Assembly (NCBI GenBank): GCA_028868825.1
Contig: JAGWTU010000002.1
Location: 62,001-126,000, forward strand
Direction of reading: 5' to 3'
DNA from: Burkholderiales bacterium
Lineage (GTDB): Bacteria > Pseudomonadota > Gammaproteobacteria > Burkholderiales > Burkholderiaceae_C
Length of the DNA: 64,000 nt
Shown here: positions 1-7,753 of the stretch, in pieces
Position numbering within the stretch: the stretch's first letter is position 1
Layout of the letters: every line of letters begins with the position of its first letter
Made by a program: the position numbers and the translations under genes
The notes under the pieces: model-generated
The model's input: only the letters and a program-made list of their open reading frames with translations
Databases searched by the model: none
Told to the model about the DNA's origin: nothing

Positions 1-490
1 CCGCCGCGGCCAGCGTGCCCGCCGTGCCGGTGGTGTGGAAGACGCGGTAATGCGAGCGGCCGAGGAATTCACCGACGCGGATGCCGACCTCGTAGCCGGC
101 GACCGCCGCGGCCAGCAGCTCGCGCCCCGAGCGGCCGAGCGCCTGCGCCGCGGCGAGCGCGGGCGGGAACACGACGGCCGCCGGGTGGAACACCGAGCCG
201 TTGTGGACATCGTCCTGCTCGGCGACATGCGACGACGCGGCGTTGATCGCCGCGGCGACGAGCGGGCTGCTGCCGCGGCGCTGTATCAGGATCTCGGAAG
301 GGCCGTCCGACGGCCCCTGGCCGGTCCAGTAGCGGGCGATGGCTTCGACCGGCCGCTCGCCCTTGCCGGCCAGCGCCGAGCCGGCCCAGTCGAGCAGCAG
401 GTCCTCGGTGCGGCGCGCCACCGGCGCCGGGATGTCGCCGTAGCGCAGCGTGGCGGCGAATTCGGCGAGTGCCGTTCCGGGGTGGGTCAT
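1..490 (-). CDS. MmgE/PrpD family protein (partial, C-terminus outside window)
   Basis: The minus-strand reading from the ATG at 490 starts MTHPGTALAEFAATLRYGDI and contains an HVAEQDDVHNGSVFHPAAVV stretch. This is characteristic of the N-terminal all-helical domain of the MmgE/PrpD family (2-methylcitrate dehydratase, cis-aconitate decarboxylase, iminodisuccinate epimerase). About 163 residues are visible, and the family is usually 440-480. It lies 19 bases downstream of the CoA-transferase gene on the same strand, so it is probably the last-known member of a CoA-linked organic-acid catabolism operon. The substrate cannot be read from this part. Family assignment is firm; PrpD in the strict sense is not, because no prpB or prpC is seen in the window. 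Confidence 0.85.
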   Translation of the reverse strand, partial: MTHPGTALAEFAATLRYGDIPAPVARRTEDLLLDWAGSALAGKGERPVEAIARYWTGQGPSDGPSEILIQRRGSSPLVAAAINAASSHVAEQDDVHNGSVFHPAAVVFPPALAAAQALGRSGRELLAAAVAGYEVGIRVGEFLGRSHYRVFHTTGTAGTLAAA

Positions 491-509
491 GTTTGTCCTC
501 GATTTCAAT

Positions 510-1700
510 TCAGATCGCGCCGTCGGCGCGCAGCGCGGCGATCGCGTCGCCGCCGTAGCCGAGTTCGGCGAGCAGCGCATCGGTGTGCTGGCCGAGCGCC
601 GGCACGGCGTCCATGCGCGGGTCGAATTCGGCCGGCAGGCCGGGCGGCTTCAGCGCCGGAATCGGGCCGGCCGGGCTGCCGACCTCGGTCCAGCGCTCGC
701 GCGCCGCGAGTTGCGGATGCGACCAGACATCGGCCATCTGCCGCACGCGGGCGCTGGCGATCTGCGCCGCGTCCAGGCGCTGCTCGATCTGCGCCGCATC
801 GAGCGCCGCGAAAGCCTCGACGATGATCGCCGTCAGCGCCTCGCGCGCGGCGACGCGGCGCGCGTTCGATGAAAAACGCTCGTCGGCGGCGAGCCCGGGC
901 CGTTGCAGCACGCGCTCGCAGAAGACCTGCCATTCGCGCTCGTTCTGCAGACCCAGCATCACCGTGGAGCCATCGCCGGCCGGGAACGGTCCGTAGGGGA
1001 AGATCGTCGCGTGCGCGGCGCCGGCGCGCGGCGGTTGCGGCGCGCCGTCGCAGGCGTAGTACAGCGGGAAGCTCATCCACTCGACCATCGCCTCGAGCAT
1101 CGAGACATCGATGCGGCAGCCCAGCCCCGTGCGGCCGCGCTGCAGCAGCGCCGCGAGGATGCTGCCGTAGGCGTTGGTGCCGGCTGCTATGTCGGCGATC
1201 GAGCAGCCGGCCTTGGCGGGGGACTCGGGCGTGCCGGTGACGGCGAGGAAGCCAGCCTCGCTCTGGATCAGCAGGTCGTAGGCCTTCTTGTCGCGATAGG
1301 GTCCGGGGCGTTCAGGGTCGTCGCCATAGCCCGAGATGTCGCAGACGATCAATTTCGGATGCTGCGGCTGTAGCGCCTCGAACGACAGCCCGAGCCGCGC
1401 CGCCGCCCCCGGTGCGAGGTTCTGCACCAGCACGTCGGCCTGCGCGAGCAACCGCTGCAGCACCTCGCCGGCGCGTTCATGTTTGAGGTCCAGCGTCAGG
1501 CTTTCCTTGCTGCGGTTCGTCCAGACGAAATGCGAGGCGAGGCCCCGCACGCGGGCGTCGTAGGCGCGGGCGAAATCGCCGACGCCGGGGCGTTCGACCT
1601 TGATCACGCGCGCGCCGAGGTCGGCGAGCTGGCGCGTGCACAGCGGCGCCGCGATCGCATGTTCGAGCGTGACGACGGTGATGCCTTCGAGCGGTCGCAT
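510..1700 (-). CDS. CaiB/BaiF family III CoA-transferase
   Basis: This 396-residue protein has the normal length for a family III CoA-transferase, which moves CoA between carboxylic acids through an aspartyl-CoA intermediate. The N-terminus MRPLEGITVVTLEHAIAAPL and the DLGARVIKVERPGVGDFAR segment are typical of the fold. The SIADIAAG motif supplies Asp170, at the position of the catalytic aspartate in formyl-CoA transferase. The start ATG (1698-1700) shares a base with the stop of the acyl-CoA dehydrogenase gene (TGATG), so the two are translationally coupled. Together with the downstream MmgE/PrpD gene it suggests activation and beta-oxidation-like processing of a short dicarboxylate or hydroxy acid such as itaconate or a malate analogue. 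That pathway is an inference. Confidence 0.9.
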   Translation of the reverse strand: MRPLEGITVVTLEHAIAAPLCTRQLADLGARVIKVERPGVGDFARAYDARVRGLASHFVWTNRSKESLTLDLKHERAGEVLQRLLAQADVLVQNLAPGAAARLGLSFEALQPQHPKLIVCDISGYGDDPERPGPYRDKKAYDLLIQSEAGFLAVTGTPESPAKAGCSIADIAAGTNAYGSILAALLQRGRTGLGCRIDVSMLEAMVEWMSFPLYYACDGAPQPPRAGAAHATIFPYGPFPAGDGSTVMLGLQNEREWQVFCERVLQRPGLAADERFSSNARRVAAREALTAIIVEAFAALDAAQIEQRLDAAQIASARVRQMADVWSHPQLAARERWTEVGSPAGPIPALKPPGLPAEFDPRMDAVPALGQHTDALLAELGYGGDAIAALRADGAI

Positions 1701-2863
1701 CAGAAGCTCCGCGGCAGGCCGAGCACATGCTCGGCGATGTAGCTCAGGATCAGGTTGGTGGAGATCGGCGCCACCTGGTACAGCCGCGTCTCGCGGAACT
1801 TGCGCTCGACGTCGTATTCGTCGGCGAAGCCGAAGCCGCCATGGAACTGGATGCAGGCGTTCGCCGCCTCCCAGCTCGCCTTCGCCGCCAGGTATTTCGC
1901 CATGTTCGCCTGCGCGCCGCAGGGCCGGTGGGCGTCGAACAGCCGGCAGGCCTGCCAGCGCATCAGGTTGGCCGCCTCGACCTCGATATAACTCTCGGCG
2001 ATCGGGAACTGCACGCCCTGGTTGCTGCCGATCGGGCGGCCGAAGACGACGCGCTCGCCGGCGTATCTCGTCACGCGGTCGATGAACCAGTAGCCGTCGC
2101 CGATGCATTCGGCGGCGATCAGCGTGCGCTCGGCGTTGAGGCCGTCGAGGATGTACTTGAAACCCTGACCCTCGAGGCCGATCAGGTTCTCGGCCGGGAT
2201 CTCGAGGTTCTCGAAGAACAGCTCGTTGGTCTCGTGGTTGACCATGTTCGGGATCGGCCGCACCGTCATGCCAGTCTTCTCGGCCGCGCGCAGGTCGACC
2301 ATGAAGATCGACATGCCCTCGCTCTTCTTCGCCACCTCGGCCAGCGGCGTCGTGCGCGCGAGCAAGATCATCCAGTCCGAATGCTGGACGCGCGAGATCC
2401 AGACCTTCTGGCCGTTGATGACGTAGCGGTCGCCGCGCCGCACGGCCGTGGTCTTGATCTTCGTCGTGTCGGTGCCGGTGCTCGGCTCGGTCACGCCCAT
2501 CGACTGCAGCCGCCACTGCCCCGAGGCGATCTTCGGCAGGTAATGTCGCTTCTGCTCGGCCGAGCCATGACGCAGCAGCGTGCCCATGTTGTACATCTGG
2601 CCATGGCAGGCGCCCGAGTTGCCGCCGCAGCGGTTGATCTCCTCCATCACGACGCTGGCCTCGGCCAGGCCGAGTCCCGAGCCACCGTATTCGGCCGGGA
2701 TCATCGCGGCGAGCCAGCCGGCCCTGGTCAGCGCATCGACGAATGCCTCGGGGTAGCCGCGCTCGGCGTCGATCCGGCGGTGGTAGGCGTCGGGGAAGGC
2801 CGCGCAGAGGGCGCGCACGGCGTCGCGGATCTCGGCGTATTCGTCGGGCTCTCGTTCGATCAT
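1700..2863 (-). CDS. Acyl-CoA dehydrogenase family protein
   Basis: This is a 387-residue flavoprotein of the acyl-CoA dehydrogenase family. Visible hallmarks are the LQSMGVTEPSTGTDTTKIKT substrate/FAD loop, the VWISRVQHSDWMILLART strand, and the C-terminal FHGGFGFADEYDVERKFRET helix region. At the C-terminal place where medium-chain enzymes have the catalytic Glu (YEGT), this protein reads YQVAPIST, so the base must come from elsewhere or the enzyme differs in mechanism. The same variant occurs in CaiA-like proteobacterial relatives, from memory of the family. It is the first gene of the minus-strand set and overlaps the CoA-transferase start by one base. The start at 2863 leaves a 123-base divergent promoter region shared with the alcohol dehydrogenase gene. 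Confidence 0.9.
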   Translation of the reverse strand: MIEREPDEYAEIRDAVRALCAAFPDAYHRRIDAERGYPEAFVDALTRAGWLAAMIPAEYGGSGLGLAEASVVMEEINRCGGNSGACHGQMYNMGTLLRHGSAEQKRHYLPKIASGQWRLQSMGVTEPSTGTDTTKIKTTAVRRGDRYVINGQKVWISRVQHSDWMILLARTTPLAEVAKKSEGMSIFMVDLRAAEKTGMTVRPIPNMVNHETNELFFENLEIPAENLIGLEGQGFKYILDGLNAERTLIAAECIGDGYWFIDRVTRYAGERVVFGRPIGSNQGVQFPIAESYIEVEAANLMRWQACRLFDAHRPCGAQANMAKYLAAKASWEAANACIQFHGGFGFADEYDVERKFRETRLYQVAPISTNLILSYIAEHVLGLPRSF

Positions 2864-2986
2864 GATGGCAGTCGGTGCGGGTGCGAACGCGCGAGCATGC
2901 CTTGCGCCGGGCGCGACGACAATTCGGATTTCGGGAACCGGACCTTAGCCGGACATGAACCTTGCCGCCTGACCAGGAGAGTCGCC

Positions 2987-4111
2987 ATGCTGATCCGCGC
3001 CGCCGTCCTCGAAGCCATCGGGGCACCCCCACCCTACGCGAGCAGCCTGCCGCTGCGCATCCGCGAGGTCGAGCTCGATCCGCCGGGGCCGGGCGAGGTG
3101 CTGGTGCGCATCCGCGCCGCCGGGCTTTGTCATTCCGACCTCTCGGTGATCTCGGGCGACCGGGCGCGGCCGGTGCCGATGGTGCTCGGCCATGAATCGG
3201 CGGGCGAGGTCGTCGCATGCGGCGCCGGCGTCGACGACCTCGCGCCCGGCGACCGCGTCGTGCTCGTCTTCATGCCCAGCTGCGGCTGCTGCGCGCCCTG
3301 CGCCGAGGGCAGGCCGGCGCTGTGCGAGCCGGGCGCGGCAGCCAACGGCGCCGGCACGCTGCTGTCGGGCCAGCGCCGGCTGCGCGCCGGCGGCGTCACG
3401 CTGAACCACCATATCGGCGTCTCCTGCTTCGCCGAGCATGCGGTCGTCTCGCGCCGCTCCTGCGTCAAGGTCGAGACCGACCTCAGCGACCGCGAGCTCT
3501 CGCTCTTCGGCTGCGCCGTGCTCACCGGCGCCGGCGCGGTGATCAACACGGCGCGCGTGCAGGCCGGCTCGACGGTGGCCGTCGTCGGCCTCGGCGGCGT
3601 CGGCTTCAGCGCCCTGCTCGCCGCGCTGGCCAGCGGCGCGCGCGAGGTCGTCGCGCTCGACCTGAATGCCGGCAAGCTGGCGCTGGCGCGCGAACTCGGC
3701 GCCACCGCGGCCATCGACGCCGGCGCCGCCGACGCCGCCGAGCAGGTGCGCGCGTTGACGCGCGGCGGCGTCGATTACGCCTTCGAGATGGCGGGCGCCG
3801 TGCCGGCGCTCGACCTCGCCTGGCGCATCACGCGCCGCGGCGGCAGCACGGTGACGGCCGGGCTGCCGCACCCCGATCGCCGCTTCCAGCTGCCGCCCGT
3901 GCAGATGGTGGCCGAGGAGCGCACGCTGCGCGGCAGCTACATCGGCTCGGCCGTGCCGATGCGCGACATCCCGCGCTACATCGACCTCTACCGCCGCGGT
4001 CGCCTGCCGGTGGACCGGCTGATGGGCGACACCTTGACGCTCGACGAGATCAACCGCGGCTTCGACCGCCTGGCCTCGGGAGACGCCCTGCGCGACGTGG
4101 TGATCTTCTGA
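2987..4111 (+). CDS. Zinc-dependent alcohol dehydrogenase, class III-like
   Basis: This 374-residue medium-chain dehydrogenase/reductase is expected to oxidise or reduce alcohols and aldehydes with NAD(H). The catalytic zinc ligands appear in GLCHSDLS (Cys) and LGHESAGEV (His-Glu). The structural zinc Cys cluster lies in PSCGCCAPCAEGRPALCEPG. The Rossmann motif is VAVVGLGGVGFSAL, followed by an acidic Asp in VVALDLN that favours NAD. The ATG at 2987 is preceded by an AGGAGA ribosome-binding site (2975-2980). It is divergent from the acyl-CoA dehydrogenase operon and may supply or remove its substrate, but no direct link is visible. It is close in architecture to the acryloyl-CoA reductase/benzyl alcohol group and its substrate is unknown. 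Confidence 0.9.
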   Translation: MLIRAAVLEAIGAPPPYASSLPLRIREVELDPPGPGEVLVRIRAAGLCHSDLSVISGDRARPVPMVLGHESAGEVVACGAGVDDLAPGDRVVLVFMPSCGCCAPCAEGRPALCEPGAAANGAGTLLSGQRRLRAGGVTLNHHIGVSCFAEHAVVSRRSCVKVETDLSDRELSLFGCAVLTGAGAVINTARVQAGSTVAVVGLGGVGFSALLAALASGAREVVALDLNAGKLALARELGATAAIDAGAADAAEQVRALTRGGVDYAFEMAGAVPALDLAWRITRRGGSTVTAGLPHPDRRFQLPPVQMVAEERTLRGSYIGSAVPMRDIPRYIDLYRRGRLPVDRLMGDTLTLDEINRGFDRLASGDALRDVVIF

Positions 4112-4165
4112 ACGGGGGCAAAGGACGCTTCATCGGCGACCCGCTCGCGCGGCCCTGGGCGCGGT

Positions 4166-4187
4166 GGCGGCCGGCGGCCCGGCCGCC
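4166..4187. terminator. GC-rich hairpin between convergent genes
   Basis: GGCGGCCG (4166-4173) and CGGCCGCC (4180-4187) form a perfect 8-bp stem with a 6-base loop. It sits between the stop of the alcohol dehydrogenase gene (4111) and the stop of the convergent exporter gene (4199). There is no U-tract, so it may act as a Rho-independent terminator only weakly. Confidence 0.4.
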
Positions 4188-4198
4188 TGTTCAGCGCG

Positions 4199-5599
4199 CT
4201 ATTTCGCCCACATTCGCGCGCCGCTGGCGATCGCCGCCACGGCGGCAAAGCCCGCGCCCAGCGCCAGCGCCCAGGTCGATCCCCGGGCACCGGCGAGTCC
4301 GAGGCACAGCGCCACCAGCGCCGCGCCGCCGGTCTGCCCGGTGAGGCGGGCGATCGCGATGACGCCGCTGGCGCCGCCGCTGCGCTCGGGCGGCGCGCTC
4401 GACATCAGCGCGCGCAGATTGGGCGACTGGAAGAGCCCGAAGCCGACGCCGCACAGCATCATGCGCACGACGATGCCGGCGACCGTGGGTGACGGCGGCA
4501 GCAGCGCCATCGAGGCCATGCCGGCCGAGAGCAGCGCCAGCCCGACGGCGCCCAACACGGCGGGCGGATAGCGGTCGGACATGCGGCCGGCGATCGGCGC
4601 CGCGATCGCGACGACGATAGGCCAGGGCGAGAGCAGGAAGCCGGTCTCGACCGGATTGCGGTGCAGCACGGTCTCGAAATAGAACGGCAGCGAGACGAAG
4701 GCCAGCCCCTGGGTCGCGAACGAGGCCACCGCGGTCAGTGCCGAGAGCGCGAACAGCGGCCGCCGCAGCAGGTCCACCGGCAGCATCGGCGCCGGGTGGC
4801 CGCGCTGACGACGCAGCAGCGCGAAGAGTGCCACGCCACCGACCACGAGCAGCGCCGCGACGCGCGACGCGCCGGCGCGCTGCGCCGCCGCCGTCATCGC
4901 GCCGATCAGCGTCGCGCAGGCCAGCGCCGTGAGACCTGCCGTCGCGGGGTCGAAGACATGGTCGCGCGGCGTGCTGCGCGGCAACGCCGGCAGCGCGAAA
5001 GCCAGCGCCATCACGCCCAGCGGCACGTTGATGCCGAACAACCAGGGCCAGGGCGCGACGGCGAGCACGAGCGAAGCCACCGTCGGCCCGACGGCGAAGG
5101 CGACGCCGACGACGAAGGCGTTGATGCCGACGCCGCGGCCGAGCCGGTGCGCCGGGAAGAGCAGCCGGATGAGCGCGATGTTGACCGACATCGGCCCGGC
5201 CGCGCCGAGGCCCTGGAGCGCGCGCGCCGCGGCCAGCGCCGGCAGCGAGGTCGCGCACGCGCAGGCCAGCGAGGCGACGGTGAAGACGGCGACGCCGGCG
5301 AGGAAGATGCGCCGCGGCCCGACGAGGTCGCCCAGCGCCGCCAGCGGCAGCAGCGCGGCGACGACCGCGATCTGGTAGGCGTTGACGATCCACACCGAGG
5401 CGGCGGGCTGCGCATGCAGGTCGGCGGCGATCGTCGGCAGCGCCGTGTTGGCGATCGCGGTGTCGAGCGACGCCAGTGCCACGGCCACCAGCACCGCGAC
5501 CAGGGCGCGGCGTTCGGCGGCGCCGGGCGGGTGGTCGGGCGGGGCGACGCCCGCGGCCGGCGCGACGGCGTCGCCGGCCGCGGCGTCGCCACCCGTCAA
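4199..5599 (-). CDS. MFS transporter, DHA2 drug:H+ antiporter type
   Basis: This is a roughly 466-residue, multi-membrane-segment major facilitator. The signature ASLDTAIANTALPTIAADL in the first helix and the WIVNAYQIAVVAALLPLAAL helix are typical of the DHA2 (EmrB/SmvA-like) branch with 14 predicted helices. The family exports drugs, dyes or metabolites in exchange for protons across the inner membrane. No ATG is available near the expected start. I chose the TTG at 5599, which overlaps the stop of the upstream binding-protein gene (TTGA), giving a short, Ala/Pro-rich cytosolic leader. An internal GTG is an alternative. Translational coupling to a ModA-like protein is unusual for an exporter. 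Confidence 0.8.
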   Translation of the reverse strand: MTGGDAAAGDAVAPAAGVAPPDHPPGAAERRALVAVLVAVALASLDTAIANTALPTIAADLHAQPAASVWIVNAYQIAVVAALLPLAALGDLVGPRRIFLAGVAVFTVASLACACATSLPALAAARALQGLGAAGPMSVNIALIRLLFPAHRLGRGVGINAFVVGVAFAVGPTVASLVLAVAPWPWLFGINVPLGVMALAFALPALPRSTPRDHVFDPATAGLTALACATLIGAMTAAAQRAGASRVAALLVVGGVALFALLRRQRGHPAPMLPVDLLRRPLFALSALTAVASFATQGLAFVSLPFYFETVLHRNPVETGFLLSPWPIVVAIAAPIAGRMSDRYPPAVLGAVGLALLSAGMASMALLPPSPTVAGIVVRMMLCGVGFGLFQSPNLRALMSSAPPERSGGASGVIAIARLTGQTGGAALVALCLGLAGARGSTWALALGAGFAAVAAIASGARMWAK

Positions 5600-6276
5600 G
5601 CCGGCTCCATGCCGTTGCGCCGCTTGATCTCGTCGCAAGCCGGTGCGGCCAGGGCCGCGAGCAGGTCGGCGACCTCGACGCGGCGCTGCGAGGTCGCGGC
5701 GATCGCGCCGGAGAACGTCGTCACGACCTGGATCGCCGGCGGCAGCGGGCCCAGCACGGTGATGCCGTCGAGGTGCATCAGCTCGCTCAGCTGCTGGAAG
5801 CCGAGGTCGGCATCGCCGCGCGCGACGAGCGTGCCGACCGGCACGCCGGGCGGCGCCTGGACGATGCGCTCGGCGATCTGCGCCGCGATGCCCCAGCGCT
5901 CGAACAGCTGCTGCAGCGCGACGCCGCTGGGGCCGGTGGAATAGCTCAGCCGCGGCGCGGCGAGCACGGCGCGGCGCACCGCGTCCTCGCTGCCGATGTC
6001 GGGCCGCGGCGCACCGGCGCGCACCGCCAGCGCGACGCCCGAATGGACGAGGTCGACACGGCTGCCGGCCACGGCATGGCCCGAGGCGATGAGCGCGTCG
6101 ATGGCCTGCGCCGACAGCACGACGGCGTCGAAGGCCTCGCCCGCGCGCACGCGCTTGGCGGCGTCGACGCCGCCCACGGATTCGACGGCGACCGCGGCGC
6201 CGCGCGGCGGCGCCAACAGATCGGCCAGAAGCTGGCGCGTGGCCATCGAGGAAATCAAACGCAACGCAGCTGCCAT
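5596..6276 (-). CDS. ModA-like substrate-binding domain protein without signal peptide
   Basis: This 226-residue protein matches the family 11 extracellular solute-binding fold (ModA/molybdate-binding type). The sequence runs LRLISSMATRQLLADLLAPP, then a region with AFDAVVLSAQAIDALIASG, and LSYSTGPSGVALQQLFERWG, which is the usual hinge and ligand-loop order. The start ATG at 6276 follows an AAGGAGAG ribosome-binding site. There is no signal peptide or lipobox, so the protein should be cytosolic, unlike true ModA. No modB or modC gene is adjacent; the next gene is an MFS exporter. Cytosolic ModA-like paralogues are common in Burkholderiales and their ligand is generally unknown. Family call is fairly sure, function is not. 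Confidence 0.75.
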   Translation of the reverse strand: MAAALRLISSMATRQLLADLLAPPRGAAVAVESVGGVDAAKRVRAGEAFDAVVLSAQAIDALIASGHAVAGSRVDLVHSGVALAVRAGAPRPDIGSEDAVRRAVLAAPRLSYSTGPSGVALQQLFERWGIAAQIAERIVQAPPGVPVGTLVARGDADLGFQQLSELMHLDGITVLGPLPPAIQVVTTFSGAIAATSQRRVEVADLLAALAAPACDEIKRRNGMEPA

Positions 6277-6356
6277 CGTGCCTCTCCTTGCGCGGCCTAT
6301 TATGGTCAGACCGCCGGCGGCCCGGCCGATGCTCACCCAACCACAGGAGACCCCCG

Positions 6357-7724
6357 ATGAGCGACAACCGCACCCAGTACCTGCTCGACGCGAGCCGGAT
6401 GCCCAAGCATTGGTACAACATCGCCGCCGACCTGCCGCAGGCGCTGCCGCCGGTGCTGCACCCGGGCACGATGCAGCCTATCGGCCCCGCCGACCTCGCA
6501 CCGCTGTTCCCGATGGCGCTGATCGAGCAGGAGGTCTCGACCGAGCGCGAGATCCCGATCCCCGAGCCGGTGCGCGAGGTGTTCAAGCTCTGGCGCCCGG
6601 CGCCGCTGTTCCGCGCGCGCCGGCTCGAGCAGGCGCTGGGCACGCCGGCACGCATCTACTACAAGTACGAAGGCGTCTCGCCTGCCGGCAGCCACAAGCC
6701 CAACACCGCCGTGCCGCAGGCCTGGTACAACGCCCAGGCCGGCGTGAAGAAGCTGACGACCGAGACCGGCGCCGGCCAATGGGGCAGCTCGCTGGCCTTC
6801 GCCGGCGCGCTGTTCGGCATCGACGTCACGGTGTTCCAGGTGCGCGTCTCGTACGACCAGAAGCCGTACCGCCGCGCGCTGATGGAGACCTACGGCGCGC
6901 GCTGCATCGCCAGCCCGTCGAACGAGACCCAGGCCGGACGCGCCGCGCTCGCGCTGCGGCCCGACCATCCGGGATCGCTGGGACTGGCGATCAGCGAGGC
7001 AGTCGAGGTCGCGGCGACCCACGACGACGTCAAGTACGCGCTCGGCTCGGTGCTCAACCATGTGCTGCTGCACCAGACCATCATCGGCCAGGAGGCGATG
7101 CTGCAGCTCGAGATGGCCGGCGACGACCCCGACGTCATCGTCGGCTGCACCGGCGGCGGCAGCAACTTCGCCGGCATCGCCTTCCCCTTCATCGGCCAGC
7201 AACTGCGCGGCGGCAAGAAACGCCGCATCGTCGCCGTCGAACCCGCGGCCTGCCCGTCGCTGACGCGCGGCAAATACGCCTACGACTTCGGCGACACCGC
7301 GAAGATGACGCCGCTGACGAAGATGCACACGCTGGGCAGCAGCTTCACGCCGCCGAGCTTCCACGCCGGCGGACTGCGCTACCACGGCATGGCGCCGCTC
7401 GTCAGCCACCTCAAGGAGCTCAAGCTGCTCGAGGCCGTGGCCTACCACCAGGTCGCCTGCTTCGAGGCCGGCGTGATGTTCGCGCGCGCCGAGGGCATCG
7501 TGCCGGCGCCCGAGGCGAACCACGCCGTCAAGGGCGCCATCGTCGAGGCGCTGCGCTGCAAGGCCGAGGGCCGCAGCGAGGTGATCCTCTTCAACCTCTG
7601 CGGCCATGGCCATTTCGACATGAGCGCGTACAGCGCCTACTTCGCCGGCAAGCTCACCGACCAGAGCTACGACGAGTCGGAACTCGCGATGGCGCTGGCC
7701 GGGCTGCCTTCGGTCGCGGCGTAG
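6357..7724 (+). CDS. TrpB2-type tryptophan synthase beta-like PLP enzyme
   Basis: This 455-residue fold-type II PLP enzyme belongs to the TrpB2 group, which is longer than ordinary TrpB (about 400). Lys114 in EGVSPAGSHKPNTA is the PLP Schiff-base lysine. The GAGQWGSSLAFAGALFG loop and the phosphate-binding GCTGGGSNFAG motif are intact, and SEVILFNLCGHGHFD closes the active site. TrpB2 proteins condense indole with serine and usually act without an alpha subunit. No trpA is adjacent, which agrees with an indole-salvage or stand-alone role. The ATG at 6357 has an AGGAGA site at 6345-6350. It is divergent from the ModA-like gene. Confidence 0.9.
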   Translation: MSDNRTQYLLDASRMPKHWYNIAADLPQALPPVLHPGTMQPIGPADLAPLFPMALIEQEVSTEREIPIPEPVREVFKLWRPAPLFRARRLEQALGTPARIYYKYEGVSPAGSHKPNTAVPQAWYNAQAGVKKLTTETGAGQWGSSLAFAGALFGIDVTVFQVRVSYDQKPYRRALMETYGARCIASPSNETQAGRAALALRPDHPGSLGLAISEAVEVAATHDDVKYALGSVLNHVLLHQTIIGQEAMLQLEMAGDDPDVIVGCTGGGSNFAGIAFPFIGQQLRGGKKRRIVAVEPAACPSLTRGKYAYDFGDTAKMTPLTKMHTLGSSFTPPSFHAGGLRYHGMAPLVSHLKELKLLEAVAYHQVACFEAGVMFARAEGIVPAPEANHAVKGAIVEALRCKAEGRSEVILFNLCGHGHFDMSAYSAYFAGKLTDQSYDESELAMALAGLPSVAA

Positions 7725-7731
7725 GCGCCGC

Positions 7732-7753
7732 GACGCCGGCGAGGCGCGGCGTC
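7732..7753. terminator. Hairpin between convergent trpB2-like and lipoprotein genes
   Basis: GACGCCG (7732-7738) and CGGCGTC (7747-7753) make a 7-bp stem with an 8-base loop directly after the stop at 7724 and overlapping the convergent stop at 7752. No U-run follows, so terminator function is tentative. Confidence 0.35.

Noticed and set aside
5596..6276. Molybdate-binding ModA of a molybdate ABC importer
   Set aside because: No signal peptide and no modB/modC genes; the neighbour is an MFS exporter.
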